From NCBI RefSeq assembly GCF_900111675.1, contig NZ_FOHO01000002.1, forward strand, positions 62,001-126,000: DNA of 64,000 nt. Reading direction: 5' to 3'. The DNA is from Paracoccus homiensis. GTDB lineage: Bacteria > Pseudomonadota > Alphaproteobacteria > Rhodobacterales > Rhodobacteraceae. Both the position numbers and the translations under genes were made by a program. Position 1 is the first letter of the stretch. The number at the start of each line of letters is the position of its first letter. Shown one piece after another: positions 49,861 to 60,023 of this stretch. The notes beneath the pieces are model-generated. The model was not told the origin of the DNA and did not search any database. It saw only the letters and a program-made list of their open reading frames with translations.

Positions 49861-50460
49861 TCAGCTTTCCAGTTCCGCGTCCCAGTACAGAAAATCCATC
49901 CAGCTTTCATGCAGGTGGTTCGGCGGAAATCGCCGTCCGACCGCGTGCATTTCCTCGGGCGAGGGCTGGCGCGGCCGCCGACGCAGATGCAGGCCGGAAT
50001 GGCGCAGGCTGCGATTGGCCTTACGCAGGTTGCAGGGCGAACAGGCCGCCACGACATTTTCCCAGCTGGTCACACCGCCACGTGATCGCGGCACCACATG
50101 GTCGAAGGTCAGATCACCCTTCGCGCCGCAATACTGACAGCAGAATTCATCCCGCAGAAAAAGATTAAAGCGCGTGAAGGCCACGCGCTTTTGGGGTCTT
50201 ACATAATCTTTCAGCACAACGACCGACGGGATCCGGAAGGCGTGGCGCTGACTTCGGACCACCTCGTCATATTCCGCCAGAATGCTGACCCGATCCAGAA
50301 ATACCGCCTTGATCGCCTCCTGCCAAGGCCACAGAGACAGCGGGTAGTAGCTGAGGGGGCGATAATCCGCATTCAGCACAAGCGCCGGATGGTGCTTCAA
50401 ATTCGCAGGCTCGCGCACGAACTGCGTCCGAAATTCCGTGATCTGATGCCTGTCCAACAT
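49861..50460 (-). CDS. HNH endonuclease
   Basis: This 199-residue protein has a McrA-type HNH domain: CQYCG, the LTFDHVVPRSRGG catalytic histidine and CSPCNLRKANR, with the zinc-binding CxxC pairs. The N-terminal part (LVLNADYRPLSYYPLSLW) is typical of a widespread stand-alone HNH family in alphaproteobacteria that is not linked to introns or restriction. GGAAGG precedes the start. No mobile element is visible beside it. Confidence 0.9.
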   Translation of the reverse strand: MLDRHQITEFRTQFVREPANLKHHPALVLNADYRPLSYYPLSLWPWQEAIKAVFLDRVSILAEYDEVVRSQRHAFRIPSVVVLKDYVRPQKRVAFTRFNLFLRDEFCCQYCGAKGDLTFDHVVPRSRGGVTSWENVVAACSPCNLRKANRSLRHSGLHLRRRPRQPSPEEMHAVGRRFPPNHLHESWMDFLYWDAELES

Positions 50461-50647
50461 ATCGCCTTCCCGCCTGCCCCGCTCAAGGGTGACCGGGGGC
50501 GCCCGTCAGAACCATGCCTCAACTATATATCGCGCCTTCGCTCTGACAAGCCCCCGGATGTATCCGGTTGTCCAAGCTGCTAAACCAGATCGGTGACAAG
50601 GGCATGACAGATTGCCAAATGCCCGCCTGGCTGGCAGGCTGCCCTTC

Positions 50648-51082
50648 ATGCAATCAGACCCGCCGCCCTTGCTTGGAACACTGGAATCCGCGCTTTACGC
50701 AAGCGATCTCGACGCGGCCCGCAACTTCTGGGAAGGCGTGATGGGGCTGACCGCGTTCCAGACCAGCCCCGGCCGCCATGTCTTCTTTCGCGTGACCGAT
50801 CAGCCGCGCCCGCAGGTGCTGCTGGTCTTCAACCCCGATGCAACCCTGACCCCGCCTCCGCCGGATGCGCGCCTGCCAGTTCCCCCGCATGGCGCCCGCG
50901 GACCGGGCCACTTCTGCCTGGCCACCGCCCCGAACCAGATGGACGCGTGGCGCCGCCACCTGGACCGCGCCGGCATCCCGATCGAGGCCGATTTTCACTG
51001 GCCCAACGGCGCGCGGTCACTCTACCTGCGCGACCCCGCCGGAAATTCGATCGAACTGGCCGATCCGGCGATCTGGGCCTAG
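50648..51082 (+). CDS. VOC (glyoxalase/bleomycin resistance-like) family protein
   Basis: The 144-residue protein has two beta-alpha-beta-beta-beta units: ESALYASDLDAARNFWEGVMG and a second half with PGHFCLAT (metal histidine) and LYLRDPAGNSIELADP (metal glutamate). Such proteins are metal-dependent lyases, dioxygenases or resistance proteins; the substrate is unknown. Start could be 50612, which would add 12 residues. Confidence 0.87.
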   Translation: MQSDPPPLLGTLESALYASDLDAARNFWEGVMGLTAFQTSPGRHVFFRVTDQPRPQVLLVFNPDATLTPPPPDARLPVPPHGARGPGHFCLATAPNQMDAWRRHLDRAGIPIEADFHWPNGARSLYLRDPAGNSIELADPAIWA

Positions 51083-51087
51083 CGCTT

Positions 51088-51142
51088 CTTCTTTGGCGAA
51101 ATACCCTCGGGGGGTTCAGGGGGGCAGACAGCCCCCCTGGCG
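51088..51142 (+). repeat. intergenic GC-rich hairpin repeat, copy D (GAAATA type)
   Basis: CTTCTTTGGCGAAATACCCTC is followed by a G-rich run and a perfect 9-bp hairpin, CAGGGGGGC (51117-51125) with GCCCCCCTG (51131-51139). It sits in the gap between convergent VOC and esterase genes and may act as a bidirectional terminator. Confidence 0.7.
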
Positions 51143-51170
51143 CCGCCGGCCTTCAGACCGGCAACCGGCC

Positions 51171-51824
51171 TCACTTGCCCAACCGATCCTTCAGAAAGCT
51201 CAGCGCGACCGACAACCCGTCAGGCGAGATACCGTGCCCGGTTCCCTTCATCACATGGCCATAGACCGTGAAACCGGCTGCTTCCAGCGCCTGACCGGCA
51301 AGACCCATATCCTCGAAAGGCACGACGGGATCCGCGTCGCCATGGATCAGCAGGACCGGCGGCTTGACCACGGACTCGGCGGCCAGCGTCTCGGGCGTCA
51401 GCAGGCGACCGGAAAATCCGACGATGCCCGCAATCTCGTTCTCGCGGCGTGGCAGGACATGCAACGCCATCATCGTGCCCTGCGAAAAGCCGATCACGAC
51501 CAGCCGGTCGGCCGCGATCCCCTCATCCGCCAGCACCTTGTCCAGAAACGCATTCACCGCCGTGATCGAGCGGCCCATCGACTCCTGCGCCTGTGCCTCG
51601 GTCGATCCGTCAAGCCAGGGGATCGGGAACCACTGAAAGCCGAACGGATTGTTCACGCTGCGCTCTGGCGCATCGGGGGCGTAGAAGGCGGTGTTCGGCA
51701 AATGCGGCGACAGCGGATCGGCCAGCCCCAGAAGATCGGCGCCATCGGCGCCATAGCCATGCAGGAACACCACGGCCGCATCCGCGGCCTCCGGTCCCTT
51801 GCGGGCAAATTTCAGCTCTGTCAT
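51171..51824 (-). CDS. alpha/beta-hydrolase, phospholipase/carboxylesterase family
   Basis: This 217-residue esterase has VFLHGYGADGADL, the nucleophile elbow GFSQGT, the catalytic Asp in HGDADPVVP and histidine in GTGHGISPDG. It resembles bacterial carboxylesterase EstB/YpfH. The start at 51824 overlaps the stop of the upstream glycosylase (ATGA), indicating a two-gene unit. Confidence 0.9.
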   Translation of the reverse strand: MTELKFARKGPEAADAAVVFLHGYGADGADLLGLADPLSPHLPNTAFYAPDAPERSVNNPFGFQWFPIPWLDGSTEAQAQESMGRSITAVNAFLDKVLADEGIAADRLVVIGFSQGTMMALHVLPRRENEIAGIVGFSGRLLTPETLAAESVVKPPVLLIHGDADPVVPFEDMGLAGQALEAAGFTVYGHVMKGTGHGISPDGLSVALSFLKDRLGK

Positions 51825-52444
51825 CGGATTCCCTCGCGTCCTTTGGCCAGCCGGTAATAGGCCCACAGCCCCCGTGCCGCAACCGCACGCCAGGGCTGCC
51901 AGGGCTGCGCCACCGCCCGCAGCGCCGCAGGGGTCGGGCGCGTCGGCAGGCCATACATCATCCGCGCGGCTTCCTGCAGCGCCAGATCGCCCGCCGCGAA
52001 CACATCTGACCGCCCAAGCGCGAATTTCAGATAGATCTCGGCCGTCCAGACCCCGACGCCGGGCAGTGCGACCAGCGCGGCGATGGCTTCATCGTCGGGC
52101 ATCCGCCGCAAACCCTGCCAGTCCAGCCCCGCGCCTGCAATCGCCTGCAGATAGCGCGCCTTGGGCCGCGACAGCCCGACGGCACGCAGATCCTCGGCTT
52201 CGGCGGCGGCGATCGCGGTCGCATCGGTCAGTCCCGCAGACTGCATGCGATCCCAGATCGCCGCAGCCGCCGCGATCGAGATCTGCTGACCGACAATGGC
52301 GCTGGCGATGGCCTCGAACCCGTCGCTGCGCCGGCGCAGCGGCAGGGGCCCCAGATCGGGCAGCACCCGCGCCCAGACCGGACAGACCGCCGCCAGATGC
52401 GCCGCGCCCTCGGCCAGATCGTCCTCGGTCTGGATCAGGCGCAT
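51821..52444 (-). CDS. DNA-3-methyladenine glycosylase II (AlkA-like, HhH-GPD)
   Basis: The 207-residue protein has the helix-hairpin-helix LPGVGVWTAE and the catalytic aspartate in VFAAGDLAL, matching the short AlkA type that lacks the N-terminal AlkA domain. It excises alkylated purines. GntR gene lies 4 bases upstream of it on the same strand, and its stop overlaps the esterase start. Confidence 0.9.
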   Translation of the reverse strand: MRLIQTEDDLAEGAAHLAAVCPVWARVLPDLGPLPLRRRSDGFEAIASAIVGQQISIAAAAAIWDRMQSAGLTDATAIAAAEAEDLRAVGLSRPKARYLQAIAGAGLDWQGLRRMPDDEAIAALVALPGVGVWTAEIYLKFALGRSDVFAAGDLALQEAARMMYGLPTRPTPAALRAVAQPWQPWRAVAARGLWAYYRLAKGREGIR

Positions 52445-52448
52445 CGGA

Positions 52449-53081
52449 TCATTCCTGATCGGCGCCCGCGGCTTCCAGCTTCAACCGGGTTTCCCAGGCC
52501 ATCGAGATATGCTGCCGCAAGGCCCGGTCCGCCGCATCCCCGTCGCCCGCGGCGATCGCATCCACGATATTCTTGTGTTCGGCCAATGCGGTTTCGCTGC
52601 GCCCCTCGGCCGCCAGCGATGTCCGCGCCATCAACGCCATGGTCCGATGGACCAGATCCAGTTGCTGCACCAGATAGCGGTTATGGGACGCCAGATGGAT
52701 CTGGTGATGAAACCGCTTGTTGGCACGGGCCAGCGCCTCGGGCTTGCCGACGGCCTTCTGGTCTTCGGTCAGCATCTGCGCCAGAACCCTGACCTCTTCC
52801 GGGGTCGCGTGACGCGCGGCCAGACGCGCGGCCAGCGCCTCAAGCTCGGCCCGGACCACGTAAAGCTCGGCCAGCTGGTTATGGTCCAGCGAGGCCACGA
52901 TCAGGCTGCGCCCGTCGCGCACCAGCATGGCCTGCGTTTCCAGCCGTTGCAGCGCCTCGCGCACGGGGGTCCGGCTGACGCCGAAACGCTCGGCCAGTTC
53001 GGATTCGACCAGCCGGTCGCCCGGCCGATAGGTGCCGGCTTCGATGGCGGCAAGGATCAGGGAATAGGCATCGTCTTTCAT
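52449..53081 (-). CDS. GntR-family regulator (FadR/FCD subfamily)
   Basis: The 210-residue protein has an N-terminal winged helix (SELAERFGVSRTPVREALQRLE, described by its GVSRTPVREAL core) and an all-helical FCD effector domain with the metal-site histidines (FHHQIHLAS; QHISMAWETR). Ligand unknown. It is upstream of, and close to, the alkA-like/esterase pair, though that does not prove control. Confidence 0.9.
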   Translation of the reverse strand: MKDDAYSLILAAIEAGTYRPGDRLVESELAERFGVSRTPVREALQRLETQAMLVRDGRSLIVASLDHNQLAELYVVRAELEALAARLAARHATPEEVRVLAQMLTEDQKAVGKPEALARANKRFHHQIHLASHNRYLVQQLDLVHRTMALMARTSLAAEGRSETALAEHKNIVDAIAAGDGDAADRALRQHISMAWETRLKLEAAGADQE

Positions 53082-53147
53082 GGCGGCTACGATTGGCCGC
53101 GCGGCAGACAATTGCAAGCGTGCTGATCAGGGGGTATTCGCGCCGAT

Positions 53148-53819
53148 ATGGATTTTGCGCATGTCGATATCTGGATCTTCGATCTGGACAACACCCTGTA
53201 CCCGCCGGAAATGGCGCTGTTCCCGCAGATCGAGGCGCGGATGACCGCCTATGTGATGCGGCTTTTGCAGGTGGAACAGGATCACGCCGACCACCTGCGC
53301 CGCGATTACTGGCGCCGCCACGGCACCACGCTGGCCGGGCTGATGGCCGAACACGCGATCGATCCGGTGGCCTATCTGGCCGAGGTGCATGACATCGACT
53401 TCACCGCGTTGCAGCCGGCGCCGGATCTGGCCCGCGCCATCCGCGCCTTGCCGGGACGCAAACTGATCCACACCAATGCCGACAGCACCTATGCCGCCAA
53501 GGTTCTGGCCGCCCGCGATCTTGACCTGTTCGAGGCGATCTACGGCGTCGAGGAAACCGGCTTTCGCCCCAAGCCCGCCCCCGAGGCGTTTCAGGCGGTG
53601 ATCGCCCAGGCCGGGATCGACCCCCGCCGCGCCGCCTTTTTCGAGGATGATCCCCGCAATCTGAAGGTGCCGCACAGCCTGGGCATGCGCACCGTTTTGG
53701 TCGGACAGGGGCGCGACGGTCCCGACCTGATCGCAGGCGGCACCGATCACGGCCCCCATGTGCATCACCGCACCGATGATCTGACAGGCTTTCTGGAAAA
53801 GATTGCGGCGACGACCTGA
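53148..53819 (+). CDS. HAD-family pyrimidine 5'-nucleotidase
   Basis: This 223-residue phosphatase has the nucleophile motif FDLDNTLYPP, the family's helical cap, and motifs KPAPEAF and FFEDDPRNL. The pattern fits the SDT1/pyrimidine 5'-nucleotidase subgroup that dephosphorylates UMP or CMP. It is divergent from the GntR gene. Confidence 0.9.
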   Translation: MDFAHVDIWIFDLDNTLYPPEMALFPQIEARMTAYVMRLLQVEQDHADHLRRDYWRRHGTTLAGLMAEHAIDPVAYLAEVHDIDFTALQPAPDLARAIRALPGRKLIHTNADSTYAAKVLAARDLDLFEAIYGVEETGFRPKPAPEAFQAVIAQAGIDPRRAAFFEDDPRNLKVPHSLGMRTVLVGQGRDGPDLIAGGTDHGPHVHHRTDDLTGFLEKIAATT

Positions 53820-53873
53820 GCCGGGGTAAAAGACCGGCGGAGCGCGCGCCACTTTTGTCCAGGAATCATTCCG

Positions 53874-54059
53874 ATGACCGATCTTCAAGCTGGCAACAGC
53901 ACCCGCCTTGCGCTGCGGATCTATCTGGCCGTTCTGGTCGTTCTTGTGGTGGCGGCTGCCATCGTTCTGGCCTTCGGCCTGCCCGCGCTTGGCGTGATCG
54001 GGCTGGTGCTGACCATTCTGGTCTTTGCCATCATGCTGGCCTTTACCGCCGGAAACTAG
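53874..54059 (+). CDS. 61-residue small membrane protein
   Basis: AGGA lies at normal spacing before the ATG at 53874. The product has a short polar N-terminus and two hydrophobic helices (about 13-35 and 37-58) separated by a Gly/Pro turn. It looks like an aa3-type small membrane subunit in size, but has no diagnostic motif. Function is unknown. Confidence 0.65.
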   Translation: MTDLQAGNSTRLALRIYLAVLVVLVVAAAIVLAFGLPALGVIGLVLTILVFAIMLAFTAGN

Positions 54060-54134
54060 GCTGCGACAGCACGCCTGATGGCCTTTCGGGGCCAGGGGCG
54101 GCAAAATGATCGCGGCATTGCAAAGGGGCGCGTC

Positions 54135-55331
54135 GTGACGGGCGGTGTAGAAGATATCGATGTTCTGATTTCGGGCGGGGGGATCGCCGGGCTGGTCGCC
54201 GCGGCGGCCTTCGGGTCCGAAGGATATGCGACCCTCTGCGTCGACCCCGCCCCCCCGGTCACCGAAGAATCGCATCAGGGCGCCGATCTGCGCACCACGG
54301 CCTTTCTGCAACCCTCGGTCCGGCTGTTTCAGGATATCGGCCTGTGGGATCGGCTGTTTCCCCATGCGACCGCGTTGCAGGTCATGCGGATCGTCGATGC
54401 GGGCGGGGCCACGCCCCAGCCGCGCCTGACCCGCGATTTCGACGCCGCCGAGATCGGGGATGCGCCTTTCGGCTGGAACCTGCCCAACTGGCGGCTGCGC
54501 CGCGAGATCACAGCGCGTCTGGACCAGTTGCAGACGGTGCGCTTTCTGCCCGGCCGCGGCACGCGCGATGTCACCGCGCGCGACGAAGGCGCGCTTGTGA
54601 CACTGGATGACGGGCAACGCTTTCGCGCAAGGCTGCTGATCGGCGCGGATGGGCGCAATTCGCCGGTCAGGCAGGCGCTTGGGATCGGTGTGCGCAGCTT
54701 TCGCTATGGTCAGAAGGCACTGGCTTTCGCGGTCACGCATGACCGGCCTCATGGCAATGTCTCGACCGAGGTGCACCGCTCGGGCGGGCCCTTCACGCTG
54801 GTGCCGCTGCCCGATCGCGACGGGCAGCCCAGTTCGGCCGTGGTCTGGATGGAGAACGGTCGCGAGGTCGCAAGACTGGCCAGCCTGCCCCGCGCCGAAT
54901 TCGAGGCCGAGCTGAACGCCCGCTCGGCCGGGGTTCTGGGGCAATTGTCGCTGGCCACGCAGCTGACGCAATGGCCGATCATCAGCCAGATCGCCGACCG
55001 CTTTACCGGGCCGCGCACCGCCCTGATCGCCGAGGCGGCCCATGTCGTGCCGCCCATCGGCGCGCAGGGCCTGAACATGAGCCTGGCCGATCTGGCGATG
55101 CTTCTGGATCTGTCGCGCGACGGGCTGGGCGATGCCGAGGGATTGCGCCGCTTTGACCGCGCCAGGCGCCCCGAGGCCTATGCGCGACTGCTGGGGATCG
55201 ACGCGCTGAACCGCACATCGCAGGCAGGGCTGCGACCGCTGCGCGACCTGCGGGCGGCGGCGTTGGGGGGGCTGTACGGCATCGCCCCCGTGCGTCGCAT
55301 GATGATGCGCGCGGGTCTGGGGCTGCGCTGA
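54135..55331 (+). CDS. UbiH/UbiF-family FAD-dependent monooxygenase
   Basis: The 398-residue flavoprotein has the FAD-binding GGGIAGL, the IGADGRNSPVRQ motif and the second FAD motif EAAHVVPPIGAQGLNMS. It resembles the ubiquinone hydroxylases; the exact ring position cannot be assigned. I start at GTG 54135, preceded by AAAGGGG; an ATG at 54078 would add 19 unrelated residues. Confidence 0.88.
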   Translation: MTGGVEDIDVLISGGGIAGLVAAAAFGSEGYATLCVDPAPPVTEESHQGADLRTTAFLQPSVRLFQDIGLWDRLFPHATALQVMRIVDAGGATPQPRLTRDFDAAEIGDAPFGWNLPNWRLRREITARLDQLQTVRFLPGRGTRDVTARDEGALVTLDDGQRFRARLLIGADGRNSPVRQALGIGVRSFRYGQKALAFAVTHDRPHGNVSTEVHRSGGPFTLVPLPDRDGQPSSAVVWMENGREVARLASLPRAEFEAELNARSAGVLGQLSLATQLTQWPIISQIADRFTGPRTALIAEAAHVVPPIGAQGLNMSLADLAMLLDLSRDGLGDAEGLRRFDRARRPEAYARLLGIDALNRTSQAGLRPLRDLRAAALGGLYGIAPVRRMMMRAGLGLR

Positions 55332-55386
55332 GGCCCGCACCCGTTGCGCCAAGGCCGGGGCGCCGCATGACACATGCGGCGCCTTT

Positions 55387-55430
55387 TGCGTCCCGCGATG
55401 GCCGGGGGGCCAGCCCCCCGGACCCCCCGC
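55387..55430 (-). repeat. intergenic GC-rich hairpin repeat, copy E (TCGCGGGACGCAA type)
   Basis: On the minus strand it reads GGGGGGTCCGGGGGGC-tgg-CCCCCCGG then CCATCGCGGGACGCA, nearly the same as copy B at 40245-40295. It lies between the UbiH-type gene and the sugE riboswitch. Confidence 0.75.
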
Positions 55431-55489
55431 CCCCCGTTCCGGCCATCCGAGGTTTGACTTTGACCGGGCGCGGACCTATCTGGGGGTCA

Positions 55490-55533
55490 GAGGACGACCT
55501 CCCCATATCGGGTATGATCGTCGGGACGACCCG
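55490..55533 (+). ncRNA. probable guanidine-II (mini-ykkC) riboswitch upstream of sugE/gdx
   Basis: Two short hairpins carry identical ACGA loops: GAGG-ACGA-CCTC at 55490-55501 and CGGG-ACGA-CCCG at 55522-55533, with a 20-base linker. Tandem GG-ACGR-CC hairpins are the defining feature of mini-ykkC RNAs, which bind guanidine and turn on guanidine exporters. It ends 22 bases before the start of a SugE-type gene, the classic target. Guanidine binding in this RNA is inferred from motif and context. Confidence 0.88.
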
Positions 55534-55555
55534 GCACAGCATGCGAGTCGTGTAG

Positions 55556-55870
55556 ATGCCCTGGTTGATCCTTTTCCTTGCCGGTTTGCTTGAAATCGTC
55601 TGGGCGGTTGCGATGAAGCAATCGCATGGCCTGACACGCCCCTGGCCCGTCGCGATCATGCTTGGCGGCATGATCGGGTCCTTCTGGCTGCTGGCCATCG
55701 CCATGCGGCAGATGCCCCTGGGCACGGCCTATATGGTCTGGACCGGGATCGGCGCCGTCGGCAGCTTTGTCCTTGGGCTGGTCCTGTTCAGCGAGCCGGT
55801 CTCGGCCGCGCGACTGGTCGCGGCGGGGCTGATCGTGGCCGGGATCGTGACGATGAAACTGGCTTCGTGA
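55556..55870 (+). CDS. sugE: SMR-family exporter, SugE/Gdx (guanidinium) type
   Basis: The 104-residue protein has four membrane helices. The Gdx-type features are in helix 1: the essential glutamate in LLEIVWA and MKQSHGL. Gdx proteins export guanidinium in exchange for protons. A mini-ykkC-like RNA directly upstream supports guanidine as the true substrate rather than quaternary ammonium compounds. It stands as a single gene before ilvD. Confidence 0.92.
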   Translation: MPWLILFLAGLLEIVWAVAMKQSHGLTRPWPVAIMLGGMIGSFWLLAIAMRQMPLGTAYMVWTGIGAVGSFVLGLVLFSEPVSAARLVAAGLIVAGIVTMKLAS

Positions 55871-55979
55871 CGCCGGACGCAGGTGCGGCGACAGATTAGG
55901 CCCGAAAACCGTTGCCTTGGGCAATTTCCTTCCGCCGAAAGCAGTGCTAAGCACAGCGCCAGCCAAAGGAGATCAGCCC

Positions 55980-57818
55980 ATGCCAGCCTATCGTTCCCGC
56001 ACCACCACCCATGGCCGCAACATGGCCGGCGCCCGTGGCCTGTGGCGCGCGACGGGCGTGAAGGACAGCGATTTCGGCAAGCCAATCATCGCCATCGTCA
56101 ACAGCTTCACCCAATTCGTGCCCGGCCATGTCCACCTGAAGGATCTGGGCCAGATGGTCGCGCGCGAGGTCGAATCGGCCGGCGGCATCGCGAAAGAGTT
56201 CAACACCATCGCCGTCGATGACGGCATCGCGATGGGCCATGACGGCATGCTCTATTCGCTGCCCTCGCGCGAGGTGATCGCGGATTCGGTCGAATACATG
56301 GTCAACGCGCATTGCGCCGACGCGATGGTCTGCATCAGCAATTGCGACAAGATCACGCCGGGCATGCTGATGGCCGCGCTGCGCCTGAACATCCCCGTCG
56401 TCTTTGTCTCTGGCGGGCCGATGGAGGCCGGCAAGCTGGTGCTGGAAGATGGCAAGCTGAAGGCGCTGGACCTGGTCGATGCCATGGTCGCCGCCGCCGA
56501 CGACGCCTATTCCGACGAGCAGGTCGAGGCGATCGAGCGTTCGGCCTGCCCGACCTGCGGGTCGTGCTCGGGGATGTTCACCGCGAACTCGATGAACTGC
56601 CTGACCGAGGCGCTTGGCCTTGCGCTGCCGGGCAACGGGTCGACGCTGGCCACCCATGCCGACCGCAAGCGCCTGTTCGTCGAGGCCGGCCACCTGATCG
56701 TGGACCTTGCGCGCCGTTATTACGAAGGCGACGATGCGTCCGTCCTGCCGCGCAACATCGCCAGCTTCGAGGCGTTCGAGAACGCGATGACGCTGGACAT
56801 CGCGATGGGCGGATCGACCAACACCGTGCTGCACCTGCTGGCCGCGGCCCACGAGGCCGGGATCGACTTCACCATGTCGGACATCGACCGCCTGTCGCGC
56901 GGCGTGCCGGTCCTGTGCAAGGTCGCCCCCGCCAAGGACGACGTCCACATGGAGGACGTGCACCGCGCGGGCGGCATCATGGGCATCCTGGGCGAACTGG
57001 ACCGCGCGGGCCTGCTGAAGACCGATGTGGGCAGCGTCCATGCCGCCTCGCTGGCCGAGGCGCTGGACCGTTGGGACGTCAAGCGCACCGACTCCGCGAC
57101 CGTGCACGATTTCTATCGCGCGGCGCCGGGGGGCGTTCCGACGCAGGTCGCCTTCTCGCAAGAGCAGCGCTTCGAAGAGGTCGATCTGGACCGCGAGAAG
57201 GGCGTCATCCGCACCAAGGAGCATGCCTTCTCGCAGGATGGGGGCCTTGCGGTGCTCTATGGCAACCTGGCCGAGGACGGCTGCATCGTGAAGACGGCGG
57301 GCGTGGACGAATCGATCCTGACCTTCGAGGGTCCGGCCCATATCTTCGAGAGCCAGGACGACAGCGTCAGTGCCATCCTGACCGGCAAGGTCAAGGAGGG
57401 CGAGGTCGTGCTGATCCGCTATGAAGGGCCGCGCGGCGGGCCGGGGATGCAGGAGATGCTGTATCCGACCAGCTATCTGAAATCGAAGGGGCTGGGGAAG
57501 GCCTGTGCGCTGGTCACGGACGGTCGTTTCTCGGGGGGGTCCTCGGGGCTGTCGATCGGCCACGTCTCGCCCGAGGCGGCCGAGGGCGGCACGATCGGAC
57601 TGGTCGAACAGGGCGACACGATCCTGATCGACATCCCGAACCGCAAGATCGAACTGGTCGTGGACGACGCCACGCTGGCCGCCCGCCGCGAAAAGCGCGA
57701 GGCCGAGGGCTGGAAACCCGCCAAGCCGCGCGCCCGCAAGGTCTCGACCGCGCTGCGCGCCTATGCTGCCATGACCACCAGCGCCGCCAAGGGCGCGGTG
57801 CGGGTGATCCCGGAATAA
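55980..57818 (+). CDS. ilvD: dihydroxy-acid dehydratase
   Basis: IlvD makes 2-keto acids for isoleucine and valine. The 612-residue protein has the Fe-S and Mg motifs [12 protein letters not shown] and [19 protein letters not shown], and the C-terminal [21 protein letters not shown] precedes the ATG at 55980. It is followed by a terminator and, beyond two regulators on the other strand, by ilvC. Confidence 0.98.
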   Translation: MPAYRSRTTTHGRNMAGARGLWRATGVKDSDFGKPIIAIVNSFTQFVPGHVHLKDLGQMVAREVESAGGIAKEFNTIAVDDGIAMGHDGMLYSLPSREVIADSVEYMVNAHCADAMVCISNCDKITPGMLMAALRLNIPVVFVSGGPMEAGKLVLEDGKLKALDLVDAMVAAADDAYSDEQVEAIERSACPTCGSCSGMFTANSMNCLTEALGLALPGNGSTLATHADRKRLFVEAGHLIVDLARRYYEGDDASVLPRNIASFEAFENAMTLDIAMGGSTNTVLHLLAAAHEAGIDFTMSDIDRLSRGVPVLCKVAPAKDDVHMEDVHRAGGIMGILGELDRAGLLKTDVGSVHAASLAEALDRWDVKRTDSATVHDFYRAAPGGVPTQVAFSQEQRFEEVDLDREKGVIRTKEHAFSQDGGLAVLYGNLAEDGCIVKTAGVDESILTFEGPAHIFESQDDSVSAILTGKVKEGEVVLIRYEGPRGGPGMQEMLYPTSYLKSKGLGKACALVTDGRFSGGSSGLSIGHVSPEAAEGGTIGLVEQGDTILIDIPNRKIELVVDDATLAARREKREAEGWKPAKPRARKVSTALRAYAAMTTSAAKGAVRVIPE

Positions 57819-57839
57819 AAGCGCCCGCGCAAGGCTTCC

Positions 57840-57866
57840 AACGGTCGCGTCGATGACGCGGCCGTT
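57840..57866 (+). terminator. intrinsic terminator after ilvD
   Basis: AACGGTCGCGTC (57840-57851) pairs with GACGCGGCCGTT (57855-57866) with one G-T wobble and a GAT loop, followed by GTTC. It may serve both ilvD and the convergent Lrp pair. Confidence 0.7.
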
Positions 57867-57879
57867 GTTCATTGCAGTA

Positions 57880-58346
57880 TCAGCCGCCCAAGGCCCCCAA
57901 CGGCCCCGGCCTGCGTTCTTCGGACAGCATCACATTCGCCTCGACCTGACCGACGCCGGGCAGGGTCATGATGCGGCGACGCAGGATGCGTTCGAAATCG
58001 CTGATGTCGCGGGCGGTGATGCGCAGGCGGTAATCGAACTGGCCCAGAACGTGCTGCACCACCTGAACCTCGGGGATGGCGGTGACGGCGCGTTCGAAAT
58101 CCTCAAGGCTGATGCGGCCCTTTGCGGCCAGCTTGATCCCCAGAAACACGGTCACGCCAAAGCCAAGCGCGGCGGCATCCACCACCACGCGCCGCCCCGC
58201 AATGACGCCGTGATCGGTCAGGCGGCGGATGCGTCGCCAGGCGGCGGGTTGGCCGATGCCGACGGCCCGGCCGATATCGGCGGCGCTGCGGGTCGCATCC
58301 TGGGCCAGAAGGCGCAGGATCGCCAGATCGGTGGCGTCCAGATCGG

Positions 58347-58350
<4 letters not shown>
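57880..58350 (-). CDS. Lrp/AsnC-family transcriptional regulator
   Basis: This 156-residue protein has an N-terminal AsnC helix-turn-helix (ATDLAILRLLAQDATRS; GIGQPAAWRRIRRL) and a C-terminal RAM ligand domain (QFDYRLRITARD). It starts at GTG, overlapping the stop of the upstream paralogue (GTGA). Next to ilvC and ilvD, control of branched-chain amino acid genes is plausible but unproven. Confidence 0.9.
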
Positions 58351-59953
<1,603 letters not shown>

Positions 59954-59977
59954 TCGACAGTCGAGACCGCAAAAAGG

Positions 59978-60004
59978 AAAGGGGGCCGCGTGGCCCCCTT
60001 TTTT
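59978..60004 (+). terminator. intrinsic terminator after ilvC
   Basis: AAAGGGGGCC (59978-59987) pairs with GGCCCCCTTT, loop GCGT, followed by further T residues to 60004. It separates ilvC from the convergent nrsF. Confidence 0.93.
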
Positions 60005-60023
60005 CATTGCTGTCGTGACGCGG

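Noticed and set aside
49861..50460. HNH gene as part of a mobile intron, restriction system or prophage
   Set aside because: No intron, methylase, integrase or phage genes are near it, and this HNH family is commonly a resident chromosomal gene.
53127..55373. Long minus-strand open frame opposite the HAD phosphatase and UbiH-type genes
   Set aside because: It runs through three separate supported genes and has no recognisable domain.
55947..57872. Long minus-strand open frame opposite ilvD
   Set aside because: Composition is shadow-like and ilvD is unequivocal on the other strand.
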